Numbered from the stretch's first letter, positions 1 through 6,892 are shown. The stretch: 10,064 nucleotides of DNA from Syntrophorhabdus sp. (GCA_020724025.1 DYHU01000132.1:1-10064); one strand, 5' to 3'. A program made the numbers and translations. The notes: a model not told the origin generated them from the sequence alone.

Positions 1-2
1 TG

Positions 3-1232
3 GCAGAGATGATGAATTTTCCGGGTGTGATCTACAGGGATCCGGAAGTTCTTAAAAAGATTGAGATGGCTAAGGGAAAACGAATAGACGGCCATGCCCC
101 TTCCCTCTCAGGAAAAGGGCTCTATGCCTATCTCACCGCGGGGATCCGTTCCGATCACGAATGCACCACCTCAAAAGAGGCAAAAGAAAAATTAAAAAAT
201 GGGATGTGGATCATGATCAGAGAGGGTTCAACGGCAAGGAACCTCAAAGATCTCCTCCCCCTTGTGACTTCTAAGAATTCGAGGCGATTCTTCTTCGTCA
301 CGGATGATCGCCATCCGAAGGAGCTTCTCGAAGAAGGTCACATCAACTCGATGATCAGACAGGCCATTCATCTGGGGCTCGATCCTGTCCTTGCCATTCA
401 GATGGCAACACTCAATGCCGCTGAATACTTCAGGCTTGACGACATTGGCGCTATCGCTCCAGGATATAGGGCTGATCTTATTAGTTTCGACCATTTGGGT
501 CGATTCCAGGTTAAAAAAGTTTTTAAAGATGGTATTCTGGTTGCAGAGAACGGGAAAATGCTCCCCCGTTCGATCAAGCCATCTGCATCAGTCAAATTGA
601 AACGAATGCAAGCCCTTCGAATAAAGCCGGTCAATGAGAACTCCTTCCTTCTTCGAAGCGACCAATCCCTTGCCAAAGTCATCCAGATCATCCCGGATCA
701 GATTGTTACAAAGAAAGTGATGAAGAAAATCATCCTCAGTGAAGGAGTAGCTTATCCGAATATCAAAGAGGATATCTCAAAGATCGCAGTGGTCGAAAGG
801 CATCAGGGCACAGGAAATATCCGAATCGGTTTTGTCCAGGGATTCAGATTGAAGAAGGGAGCGATCGGTTCGTCCGTTGCCCATGATTCACACAATCTCG
901 TCATCGTTGGAACGAACGATCAGGATATGTTAAGAGTGGTGGAAACGATCAGGAAGATGGGCGGAGGACTGACCGTTGTCTCAGAGGGAAAAGCGCTGGC
1001 ATCCCTCCCTCTTCCCATTGCAGGACTGATGGCAGAGGTTTCTGTCCGTGAAGTCTATCGATCTCTGGAGAGACTTCTTCAGGCGGCAAGATCCCTGGGT
1101 TGTAAACTTCCTGACCCCTTGATGACCCTCTCTTTCCTCGCCCTGCCTGTCATCCCGGAATTGAAACTGACAGACAAAGGCCTGGTCGATGTAAACCAGT
1201 TTAAGATTGTGTCGGTATTTGGAGAAGAATGA
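3..1232 (+). CDS. ade: Adenine deaminase, C-terminal two-thirds (5' end outside window)
   Basis: Adenine deaminase (EC 3.5.4.2) hydrolyses adenine to hypoxanthine and ammonia in cytosolic purine salvage. The reading frame is open from the window edge, and an internal ATG at 9 is not the true start: the family is about 570-600 residues long and only about 410 are present. Counting from that ATG, family motifs are visible in order: DGHAPSLSG (27-35), SDHE (48-51), REGS followed by ARNL (71-79) and the metal-site region TDDRHP (98-103). The amidohydrolase barrel ends with the ADLISFD strand near residue 155. From about 210 onward is the adenine-deaminase C-terminal domain, with VAHDSHNLVIVGTND and the GGGLTVVSEG segment. 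What is missing is the first, metal-binding part of the barrel. The gene ends in TGA at 1230-1232. The next gene, 205 bp downstream on the same strand, is separated by repeats, so co-transcription is uncertain. Confidence 0.95.
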   Translation, partial: AEMMNFPGVIYRDPEVLKKIEMAKGKRIDGHAPSLSGKGLYAYLTAGIRSDHECTTSKEAKEKLKNGMWIMIREGSTARNLKDLLPLVTSKNSRRFFFVTDDRHPKELLEEGHINSMIRQAIHLGLDPVLAIQMATLNAAEYFRLDDIGAIAPGYRADLISFDHLGRFQVKKVFKDGILVAENGKMLPRSIKPSASVKLKRMQALRIKPVNENSFLLRSDQSLAKVIQIIPDQIVTKKVMKKIILSEGVAYPNIKEDISKIAVVERHQGTGNIRIGFVQGFRLKKGAIGSSVAHDSHNLVIVGTNDQDMLRVVETIRKMGGGLTVVSEGKALASLPLPIAGLMAEVSVREVYRSLERLLQAARSLGCKLPDPLMTLSFLALPVIPELKLTDKGLVDVNQFKIVSVFGEE

Positions 1233-1270
1233 ATCCCGAATTCGGAATGCGGATTTCGGATTCCGGAATT
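1233..1270. repeat. Short ATTCGGA-type palindromic repeat cluster
   Basis: Directly after the ade stop codon are two perfect 10-bp palindromes, CCGAATTCGG (1236-1245) and ATTCCGGAAT (1260-1269), with GCGGATTTCGG between them. All are variants of an ATTCGG unit. The segment could fold into small hairpins, but no T-tract follows, so it is not a classical terminator. Its nature as a dispersed low-complexity repeat is inferred. Confidence 0.5.
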
Positions 1271-1280
1271 AAATTGAAAA

Positions 1281-1411
1281 AGGTAATCAGGCAATCGGGA
1301 AATCAGGATGCAGGAAAACAGGCTATCAGGACAAAACAAAATCAAAAGTTAATATCCTGATACTCTGAGATCCTGATATCCGCCACCTGATGCCCTGATA
1401 TGCTGATAACC
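1281..1411. repeat. Imperfect long inverted repeat built of ATCAGG / CCTGAT units
   Basis: The left arm (about 1281-1333) carries repeated ATCAGG-like units (AATCAGG, AATCGGG, AATCAGG, TATCAGG). The right arm (about 1352-1411) carries the complementary CCTGAT units (TATCCTGATA, ATCCTGATATC, ACCTGATG, CCCTGATATG, GCTGATAACC). Aligning one arm to the reverse complement of the other matches GGT-ATCAG near the outer end and TATCAGGA near the loop, with small gaps. The loop is A-rich (about 1333-1351). The element fills almost the whole gap between ade and the M20 gene and ends about 15 bp before the latter's Shine-Dalgarno site, so it would lie in any read-through transcript. Confidence 0.6.
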
Positions 1412-1437
1412 ATTTCTACATTTGAGAGGAGTGGAAA

Positions 1438-2754
1438 ATGGATTGGGATCAATTGTTGAAGGAAGCGATTCATTATTTTCAGGAATATATCCGGATCGAA
1501 ACGGTCAACCCTCCGGGCAATGAGATAGAGGGGGCTAGATTTTTTAAGAATATTTTCGATTCCGAGGCCATCCCCTCTCAAATCTACGAACCATCTCCGG
1601 GCAGGGGAAGCCTTTTAGCCACACTGAAAGGAGATGGCTCAAAGCGACCTATCCTCCTCCTCAGTCATATTGATGTCGTCCCGGTTGAGAAGGAAGGTTG
1701 GGAGGTTCCTCCTTTCAAAGGAGTCATCAAAGACGGATACCTCTATGGTCGTGGAACTCTCGATTGCAAATCCCTGGGAATCATCGAGATGATGGCTCTT
1801 CTCATCCTCAAGAGAGAAAAGATCTCCTTAAAAAGAGACCTCATCTTCTTCGCAACTGCGGATGAGGAGACCGGCGGAAGATGGGGCGTCCAGTGGGCCA
1901 TGCAGAATATCCCTTCTCTGAGAGAACCGGAATATGCCCTCAATGAAGGGGGACATATTATCCTCAATGAAAACGGAACTCCTGATCGCTATGCGATCTC
2001 CAACGGCCAGAAAGTCATCTTTCAGATCAAGTTAAAGACCAGAGGCACAGCAGGCCATGGCTCCATGCCCCATCCTGACAACCCCAACGTGAAACTCATC
2101 CATGGCCTGGAGGCTCTCACGAGATGGGAAACTCCCTACCACATCCTTCCCATGGTAAAGGAATATTTCTATAAGATGGCTCCGAAACAGCCTCCCTATG
2201 AGAGGGGTTTTTTTGAGAATATCGAGAAAGGACTTAACGACCCCTCCTTCTCCATCTGGTTGACCTCCAACCCGATCTATAATGCGATGCTGAGAAATAC
2301 CATCTCTCTCACTATCCTTCAGGGCGGAAGCAAAGCCAATGTCATCCCCTCGGAATCCACAGCCACCCTCGACTGCCGGCTCATCCCCGGCACAAACAAA
2401 GAGGAGTTTCTAAAAGAGATCAAGAGAAAATTGGGCGATGAAATTGAAGTGGAGGTCATCGCAGAAAGCGACTCTCTCCCTCCCTCTTCCCTCGATACAG
2501 ATCTTTATCAGGCTATTGAAAAATCTGCCTTGAAGAATGATCCGGGCTGTCCGGTCGTTCCATTTCTCCTTCCAGGGGCCACCGACAGCCGCTTCCTCAG
2601 GGAGAACGGAATCATCACCTATGACTTCTGCCCTTTCCCGCTGACAGAGAAGGAGTTGATGAGGGTCCACGGAAACAATGAGCGTATCGACCCGGAGAAC
2701 CTGATATTTGGAACGAAGATGCTATTGGATTTGATAAAGGAGATTGCCACGTAA
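1438..2754 (+). CDS. M20-family metallopeptidase / amidohydrolase (ArgE/DapE/carboxypeptidase type)
   Basis: A complete 438-residue dizinc hydrolase of the M20 family, which cleaves amide bonds of peptides or N-acylated amino acids. The start is supported by AGGAG at 1427-1431, six bases before the ATG. The metal and catalytic residues are all visible: H77 and D79 in SHIDVVP, D109 in GRGTLDCK, the catalytic Glu with its neighbouring ligand in ADEE (E143, E144), an acidic ligand in NEGG (E170), and H411 in MRVHGNNE. The lid/dimerisation domain is roughly 187-300 and contains GTAGHGSMPHPDNP with H207. The length fits the carboxypeptidase-like branch, which is slightly larger than DapE or ArgE. 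No signal peptide is seen, so the enzyme is probably cytosolic. The substrate cannot be read from the sequence: no arginine- or lysine-synthesis genes lie nearby, which argues against calling it argE or dapE. A catabolic dipeptidase or acyl-amino-acid hydrolase role is plausible. Confidence 0.9.
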   Translation: MDWDQLLKEAIHYFQEYIRIETVNPPGNEIEGARFFKNIFDSEAIPSQIYEPSPGRGSLLATLKGDGSKRPILLLSHIDVVPVEKEGWEVPPFKGVIKDGYLYGRGTLDCKSLGIIEMMALLILKREKISLKRDLIFFATADEETGGRWGVQWAMQNIPSLREPEYALNEGGHIILNENGTPDRYAISNGQKVIFQIKLKTRGTAGHGSMPHPDNPNVKLIHGLEALTRWETPYHILPMVKEYFYKMAPKQPPYERGFFENIEKGLNDPSFSIWLTSNPIYNAMLRNTISLTILQGGSKANVIPSESTATLDCRLIPGTNKEEFLKEIKRKLGDEIEVEVIAESDSLPPSSLDTDLYQAIEKSALKNDPGCPVVPFLLPGATDSRFLRENGIITYDFCPFPLTEKELMRVHGNNERIDPENLIFGTKMLLDLIKEIAT

Positions 2755-2791
2755 TCCCCCTCTCCTCATTTGGCAAGAGGCTGTGTCACAA

Positions 2792-2841
2792 GTCCGTTCA
2801 TGGTTCGATCCTGCGAACCGCGGGACTCACCACGAACGGAC
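2792..2841. repeat. Hairpin, 13-bp arms (GTCCGTTC...)
   Basis: The left arm 2792-2804 (GTCCGTTCATGGT) pairs with 2829-2841 (ACCACGAACGGAC), with 12 of 13 positions complementary and a loop of about 24 bases. It is the first of two hairpins within the MITE-like element. Confidence 0.6.
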
Positions 2842-2869
2842 CACGCGACATTAAAAATCAATTACTTAG

Positions 2870-2902
2870 CCGTTCGCCCTGAGTGTGTCGAAGGGGGAAC
2901 GG
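2870..2902. repeat. Hairpin of the CCGTTCGCCCTGAG...TCGAAGGG dispersed-repeat type
   Basis: CCGTTC (2870-2875) pairs with GAACGG (2897-2902), with CCCT/AGGG pairing further inside. The core CCCTGAG-N-GTCGAAGGG is, from general experience, a dispersed palindrome met in many bacterial genomes. It lies in the right half of the MITE-like element. Confidence 0.6.
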
Positions 2903-2934
2903 TGAATTACGACACAGTCTCCAAATGGGAGATT

Positions 2935-3156
2935 TTACTTCCGGAACAGAGCAAAGAAGAGCGTTATGAGAAGGCTGATGAGGATGGAGGTGGTGAGGGG
3001 AAAATAGAGAGTAAACTTCTCCTTCTTAAGAACGATATCTCCGGGAAGTCTTCCGATCCATGGAATTTTATCGCCGGCCATCAGAAGCAGGCCAACCAGG
3101 ATAATAAAAACCCCCAGAAGAATGAGCATCTTTCCGAGAGCACCCAGTCCAAACAT
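2935..3156 (-). CDS. DUF2905-type small membrane protein
   Basis: A complete 73-residue protein, the usual size for the DUF2905 family, whose function is unknown. Two hydrophobic helices are visible, about 9-27 and 53-70. They are joined by a polar loop with the family-like pattern IPWIGRLPGDI (31-41), then a basic KK segment and FTLYFPLTTS just before helix two. The protein is predicted to sit in the inner membrane as a helical hairpin. The start ATG (3154-3156) is preceded by GGGAGG (minus strand, 3161-3166). It follows queH on the same strand after an 85-bp gap that contains one inverted repeat of the four-helix-bundle cassette. In other bacteria, from memory, this family often lies near ruvB, queA and tgt, so proximity to a queuosine gene is not surprising. 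A + strand ORF over the same bases is rejected. Confidence 0.85.
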   Translation of the reverse strand: MFGLGALGKMLILLGVFIILVGLLLMAGDKIPWIGRLPGDIVLKKEKFTLYFPLTTSILISLLITLFFALFRK

Positions 3157-3185
3157 TTTGCCTCCCGGCGCAAGTTCACAAGTTC

Positions 3186-3213
3186 AAATGTCAAAATTCA
3201 AAGTTCAAAGGAA
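3186..3213 (+). repeat. Left inverted repeat of the four-helix-bundle cassette
   Basis: A 28-bp AT-rich copy containing TCAAAGTTCAAAGGAA, lying between queH and the DUF2905 gene. A further partial copy, AAATGTCAAAATC, sits at 3227-3239, and looser AAGTTCA units lie just outside at 3172-3185. Read outward on the minus strand it contains TTGACA, but no good -10 hexamer stands at the right distance before the DUF2905 gene. Confidence 0.6.
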
Positions 3214-3241
3214 TGCCAAATAATTAAATGTCAAAATCTTT

Positions 3242-4168
3242 CTATTTTTTTTGTAAAATAATTGAAGAAAAAATAAGCGTCAGTTCATGAGCCTCTTGCC
3301 AAAGTTTGTGGCACTCTGCTTCCCTGTAAGGATTTGCCTTTCGAATCATCCTCAGCCAGTGTTTCGTTTCTTTGGCTTCCTTTTTGCAGATTGCGATCTT
3401 ATGCCTAAAGTCTTTCTTTGATTCTGCTCCATCCGCCTCCATATAATTCGCGCCGACACTCGTACCGGCGTCTACCAACTGACCAATAAGTGATCGATTA
3501 ATTTCATTTCTCTCAAGAGTTTTCACAAACTCTATAATCATTTCTCCAAACCTACCAGTCCTCTCCTCTAAGTCATATATTTTCCCGTTTGGATTTTTGA
3601 TTTCCTTTGAACTTTGAACTTTGTTATTTGACATTTTGTTTTCTTTCATAAACCGTTCTTTCTCACTATAAATACAGCCGCAGTATTGCTGACGGTATAA
3701 CCCCAGGGCTTTTGAGACCTCCAACCCCTTTCTCCATCCTTGCCGAAAATCTTCATAATAGAAAGAGATTCCGACCTCCCTGGCTAATCTTTCCCCGGTC
3801 TCCTTGATCAGATCATGATCCTGGTAGGTGCTCTGGAGAAGAGTCGTCGAAAACCCGTCGCAATCTCTTTCCTTGGCCTCCCGGACCGCGGCTTCAAGAC
3901 GGACGGAGTAACAGTACTGGCACCTTTCCTTTTCGCGATGGGATACATTTCTCAAAAACTCTTCAAGCAGATATTCGTTTCGATAGACCACCTCCAGCCC
4001 AACCTCTCCTGAATATCTTCGAAGTGACTCCAATCGTTTCTGATACTCCTGGTAGGGGTGGATATTAGGATTAAAAAAATATCCCACCACTTCACTTCCG
4101 CTCTCCCTTATTCTCTGAAGGGGATAAATAGCACAATTGGCGCAACAGATGTGGAGAAGGATCTTCAT
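3242..4168 (-). CDS. queH: Epoxyqueuosine reductase QueH fused at its C-terminus to a four-helix-bundle (IVP) domain
   Basis: A 308-residue protein of two parts. Residues 1-175 are QueH (formerly DUF208), which reduces epoxyqueuosine in tRNA to queuosine, the last step of queuosine synthesis. Its cysteine motifs are visible: HICCANC (C9, C10, C13), CQYC (C83, C86) and YCGC (C163, C165), expected to hold the iron-sulfur/iron centre and a redox pair. Residues about 179-308 match the four-helix-bundle / 23S rRNA intervening-sequence protein family (TIGR02436-like): YDLEERTGRFGE (198-209), RSLIGQLVDAGTSVGANY (225-242), then EADGAESKKDF and CKKEAKETKHWLRMI. Stand-alone QueH proteins are about 180-200 residues and stand-alone IVPs about 115-130, so the sum fits a simple end-to-end join. 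The reading frame through the junction is clean. The start ATG has no strong Shine-Dalgarno site. DUF2905 follows on the same strand. QueH activity is likely kept, as all motif cysteines precede the join. Confidence 0.9.
   Translation of the reverse strand: MKILLHICCANCAIYPLQRIRESGSEVVGYFFNPNIHPYQEYQKRLESLRRYSGEVGLEVVYRNEYLLEEFLRNVSHREKERCQYCYSVRLEAAVREAKERDCDGFSTTLLQSTYQDHDLIKETGERLAREVGISFYYEDFRQGWRKGLEVSKALGLYRQQYCGCIYSEKERFMKENKMSNNKVQSSKEIKNPNGKIYDLEERTGRFGEMIIEFVKTLERNEINRSLIGQLVDAGTSVGANYMEADGAESKKDFRHKIAICKKEAKETKHWLRMIRKANPYREAECHKLWQEAHELTLIFSSIILQKK
3602..3637 (-). repeat. Right inverted repeat of the four-helix-bundle cassette, inside the fused CDS
   Basis: The reverse complement begins AAAATGTCAAATAACAAAG and ends TTCAAAGGAA. 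It includes an in-frame ATG (minus strand, 3634-3632) corresponding to residue 179 of the fused protein, the likely original start of the stand-alone four-helix-bundle protein. No Shine-Dalgarno site precedes that ATG. Confidence 0.6.
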
Positions 4169-4190
4169 CTGAAGGATAAACGAAGTATTA

Positions 4191-4247
4191 TCCTCCCCCT
4201 TGACGCCTGCCTGCGCGAAGCCGCTTCGGCGAAGGCAGGGGGGAGGA
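4191..4247. repeat. GC-rich hairpin with TCCTCCCCC / GGGGGAGGA stem
   Basis: A perfect 9-bp outer stem (4191-4199 with 4239-4247) encloses CCTGCC/GGCAGG (4206-4211 with 4234-4239, overlapping the outer stem by one base) and an apical CGAAGC-C-GCTTCG palindrome (4216-4228). The apical part, CTGCGCGAAGCCGCTTCGGCGAAGGC, has the look of a dispersed genomic palindrome rather than a terminator, since no T-tract follows on either strand. Confidence 0.6.
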
Positions 4248-4283
4248 TTGAGGTGGGGGTGGACATGGTAAATGCCTCCCTCA

Positions 4284-4337
4284 CCCTCTCCCGCCAGCCC
4301 GCCCCGCAGAGCGGAGCGAGGCCGGGGGGGGAGAGGG
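4284..4337. repeat. GC-rich hairpin with CCCTCTCCC / GGGAGAGGG stem
   Basis: A perfect 9-bp stem (4284-4292 with 4329-4337) surrounds a GC-rich interior that can pair further (GCC...GGC and CCGC-agag-CGG). It lies 72 bp downstream of the ppsA stop codon on the minus strand and could slow transcription there, but it lacks the T-run of an intrinsic terminator. Confidence 0.55.
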
Positions 4338-4408
4338 GAATAAACGAATTATTTTCCAAATAAAACCTATTCGAGCTATTAGCTGTCATTCGTCTCATTC
4401 GTATAAAA

Positions 4409-6892
4409 TTAACTTGCCGCCAGCTTCACCTTTTCGGGTTCTTTTCGCCTGGGGATTCCCAATTCCTTTTCGACCTGCAAGATTCTCTCCGTGGTCTTGA
4501 TGACCGTGTCCGGATTGAGGGAGATACTATCGATGCCGCACCGGACTAAAAACTCAGCAAACTCCGGGTAATCACTCGGGGCCTGTCCGCAGATGCCGAT
4601 CTTCTTGCCGTTCTTCTTCGCCTTTTCGATCACCCACTGGACCATCTTCTTGACAGCGGGATCTCTCTCGTCGAAGATGCGGGCAACCTTCTCCGAATCG
4701 CGATCCAGTCCCAGAACCAGCTGGGTCAGATCGTTCGATCCGATCGAAAATCCGTCAAAAATCTCGCTGAACTCATCCGCCATGATCACATTGCTGGGAA
4801 TTTCACACATCATATAGACCTCGAGGTCGTTCCGCCCCTGTATCAAACCGTATTTCCTCATCTCTGCGATGACCAACCTTCCCTCTTCTACGGTCCGGCA
4901 GAACGGGATCATCAACTTCACATTGGTCAGCCCCATCTCATCCCGAACTTTCTTCATCGCCAGACATTCGAGACCAAACCCCTCCTGATAATCCTCATCG
5001 TAATAACGTGACGCCCCCCGATAACCGATCATGGGATTGTCTTCCACGGGCTCGAACCGGCTCCCTCCGATGAGATTGGCGTACTCGTTTGTCTTGAAAT
5101 CGCTCATCCGGACGATCACATCCCTGGGATAGAAGGCCGAAGCAATCTTGGCCACCCCCTGTGCCAGCCGGTCGACAAAGAAAGCCTTCTTATCCTCGTA
5201 ACCAACGGTCAACTGCTCGATCTCCCTTCTGATATGATCATCCGGTGATGAATCGAACTGGACGAGAGCCATGGGATGGATCCGGATAACATTATTGATG
5301 ATGAATTCCAACCGTGCCAAACCAACCCCATCATTGGGGATGAATGAGAGATGGAAGGCATTATCCGGATTCCCTACATTCATCATAATCCTGGTGTGGG
5401 GCTTCTCCAGATGTTCCATGTCGAAGTGTTTCACTTCATAGTCGAGGATCCCCTCATAGACCAACCCGGTCTCCCCTTCGGAACAGCAGACCGTGGCGCT
5501 CCGGTAATCTCCAAGAACCTCACTTCCGTTTACGGTCCCCACCACACAGGGAATGCCGAGCTCCCGGCTGATGATGGCCGCATGGCAGGTCCGGCCACCC
5601 CGGTCGGTGACAATGCCCGCAGCGATCTTCATAACGGGTTCCCAATCCGGATCGGTCATCTGGGTCACCAGAATCTCACCCTTTTTAAACTGATCGATCT
5701 CCTTAGCGCTGGAGAGGACATGGACGGGTCCTGCACCGATCTTCTCTCCAACGCTTCTCCCCTGAGCCAGAATCCTCCCCTTCTCTTTTAACACATAGGT
5801 CTCCAGGACATTCATATTGCGCTGGGATTTTACTGTCTCAGGCCTCGCCTGAAGGATGAAGAGCTGTTGCGTGATGCCGTCCTTTGCCCATTCGATATCC
5901 ATGGGCGTGGAGTTACCTGCTTTCTTTGAATAATGTTCTTCAATGATCACGCCCCATTGGGCGAGCCGGATGATCTCCTCTTCCCCGAGAATAAAATTAG
6001 ACCTCTCCTGCAACGAGACCGGGATATTCTTTGTCGAACCCTCTCCTTCCATGGCATAGACCATCTTGATCTCTTTGCTTCCGAGGGTCTTCTGAATAAT
6101 AGGCTTGTAATTCTGGGAGAGGCGGGGTTTGAAGACATAAAATTCATCGGGATTGATCACTCCCTGAACAATATTTTCTCCCAATCCATATGAGCCGGTG
6201 ATGTAGGCCACATGGGGAAATCCCGATTCGGTATCGATCGTAAACATCACCCCGGAGCAGGCCTTGTCGGATCGCACCATCTTCTGGATCCCGATGGAAA
6301 GGGCCACCTGAAAATGGTCAAACCCCCTATGGGTCCTGTAGGAGATGGCCCGGTTGGTAAAGAGGGAGGCAAAACACCGTTTGCAGGCCTGAATCACGGC
6401 ATATTCCCCGCGAATATTGAGATAAGTCTCCTGCTGGCCTGCGAAACTGGCGGTGGGTAAATCTTCGGCGGTGGCGCTGCTTCGGACCGCGACGTCCGTA
6501 TCCTCTCCATACTCTTTGCATAATTTCCGGTAGGCCTTGATGATCTCCTCGACGACCCTTTTCGGAAACTCGAGGCTATAAATGAGTCTCCGTATCCGGC
6601 TCCCCCTCTCGGAAAGGTTCTCTACATCATCCACATCGAGATCAGCAAGAATGTCCCGGATATTCTCCCTCACACCCGGTTTCTTCATAATATACTGCCA
6701 TTCCTGCACCGTTCCCTCGTCCAAAAAATCGTGGTAGGCATTGACCGTCACCGCAAACCCATTGGGGATATTTACACCAAGCCCCGTCAGCTCCCGCCGC
6801 ATCTCTCCCAGCGAGGCATTCTTCCCACCCACGAGGGGCAAATCACTAAGCCCGACTTCATCAAACCAGAGAACATAGGGTCCATTTCCCAT
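4409..6892 (-). CDS. ppsA: Phosphoenolpyruvate synthase (pyruvate, water dikinase)
   Basis: PEP synthase (EC 2.7.9.2) makes PEP, AMP and phosphate from pyruvate, ATP and water, the first committed step of gluconeogenesis from pyruvate. With the start at 6892 it has 827 residues, a little above the E. coli length of about 790. Order of domains: N-terminal ATP-grasp part, with LVGGKNASLGEM near residue 20 and VAVRSSATAEDLPTASFAGQ about 134-153; the swivelling phosphohistidine domain, with GGRTCHAAI and His437; and the C-terminal PEP/pyruvate barrel, with MMCEIPSN (695-702), GSNDLTQL (718-725) and the catalytic Cys768 in CGQAPSDYPEF. All expected residues are present. A start 20 codons further upstream (6952) is possible in frame but lies at the promoter -35 box, while AAGGAG sits six bases before 6892. 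It is divergent from ppdK. Confidence 0.96.
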   Translation of the reverse strand: MGNGPYVLWFDEVGLSDLPLVGGKNASLGEMRRELTGLGVNIPNGFAVTVNAYHDFLDEGTVQEWQYIMKKPGVRENIRDILADLDVDDVENLSERGSRIRRLIYSLEFPKRVVEEIIKAYRKLCKEYGEDTDVAVRSSATAEDLPTASFAGQQETYLNIRGEYAVIQACKRCFASLFTNRAISYRTHRGFDHFQVALSIGIQKMVRSDKACSGVMFTIDTESGFPHVAYITGSYGLGENIVQGVINPDEFYVFKPRLSQNYKPIIQKTLGSKEIKMVYAMEGEGSTKNIPVSLQERSNFILGEEEIIRLAQWGVIIEEHYSKKAGNSTPMDIEWAKDGITQQLFILQARPETVKSQRNMNVLETYVLKEKGRILAQGRSVGEKIGAGPVHVLSSAKEIDQFKKGEILVTQMTDPDWEPVMKIAAGIVTDRGGRTCHAAIISRELGIPCVVGTVNGSEVLGDYRSATVCCSEGETGLVYEGILDYEVKHFDMEHLEKPHTRIMMNVGNPDNAFHLSFIPNDGVGLARLEFIINNVIRIHPMALVQFDSSPDDHIRREIEQLTVGYEDKKAFFVDRLAQGVAKIASAFYPRDVIVRMSDFKTNEYANLIGGSRFEPVEDNPMIGYRGASRYYDEDYQEGFGLECLAMKKVRDEMGLTNVKLMIPFCRTVEEGRLVIAEMRKYGLIQGRNDLEVYMMCEIPSNVIMADEFSEIFDGFSIGSNDLTQLVLGLDRDSEKVARIFDERDPAVKKMVQWVIEKAKKNGKKIGICGQAPSDYPEFAEFLVRCGIDSISLNPDTVIKTTERILQVEKELGIPRRKEPEKVKLAAS

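Larger units (their letters stand above)
2762..2931. mobile_element. MITE-like non-coding element with imperfect terminal inverted repeats
   Basis: The gap between the converging M20 and DUF2905 genes has matching ends. The left end reads CTCCTCATTTGG (2762-2773), then GGCTGTGTC (2779-2787). The right end, as reverse complement, reads CTCCCATTTGG, then GACTGTGTC (2911-2931). Both arms lead inward to a CCGTTC-containing hairpin. No transposase or credible ORF is inside; a + strand ORF of 163 codons starting at 2770 runs through it and over the real minus-strand gene, and is judged spurious. The size (about 170 bp), terminal repeats and internal hairpins fit a degenerate miniature element. The right end stops three bases from the DUF2905 stop codon, so it may also serve that gene as a transcription end. 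No target-site duplication is clear. Confidence 0.55.
3186..3637 (-). mobile_element. Putative four-helix-bundle (IVP) cassette flanked by inverted repeats
   Basis: The segment coding for the four-helix-bundle domain is bracketed by inverted copies of one sequence. The left copy, 3186-3213 on the + strand, reads AAATGTCAAA, then ATTCAAAGTTCAAAGGAA. The right copy, 3602-3637, is its reverse complement with one extra 7-base CAAAGTT-type unit. The outer ends read ATGTCAAA and the inner ends AAAGGAA. The right repeat is itself translated and supplies the codons MSNNKVQSSKE at the start of the IVP part. No transposase is present, so any mobility would have to be supplied in trans. Insertion into the 3' end of queH is an inference from this arrangement. 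Confidence 0.5.
4176..4357. repeat. 18-bp imperfect direct repeats flanking a two-hairpin insert upstream of queH
   Basis: ATAAACGAAGTATTATCC (4176-4193) recurs as ATAAACGAATTATTTTCC (4340-4357), 16 of 18 identical and offset by exactly 164 bp. Between the copies are the two GC-rich hairpins at 4191-4247 and 4284-4337. The first copy lies eight bases from the queH start codon, so the queH 5' region seems to be split or duplicated by the intervening DNA. This could be the footprint of a short insertion with a long target duplication. No gene is seen from 4169 to 4408; the + strand ORF across it is an artefact of the repeats. Confidence 0.55.

Noticed and set aside
1281..1411. A possible CRISPR-like array of ATCAGG units
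   Set aside because: The units are six to ten bases with irregular spacing and they invert halfway. There are no constant-length repeats or spacers and no cas genes nearby.
2770..3261. A + strand ORF of 163 codons
   Set aside because: It runs through the MITE-like element and the inverted repeat and is antisense to the DUF2905 gene, which has a family-like sequence, two membrane helices and a Shine-Dalgarno site. Its translation has no recognisable domain.
3242..3634. A 23S rRNA intervening sequence
   Set aside because: The four-helix-bundle domain belongs to the family found in such insertions, but no rRNA sequence flanks it here; it is joined to queH.
4058..4363. A + strand ORF of 101 codons
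   Set aside because: It overlaps the queH N-terminus antisense and then reads through two palindromic repeats, giving a low-complexity translation.
5351..5791. A + strand ORF of 146 codons inside ppsA
   Set aside because: It is antisense to the highly conserved PEP synthase coding region that includes the phosphohistidine motif, and has no domain of its own.
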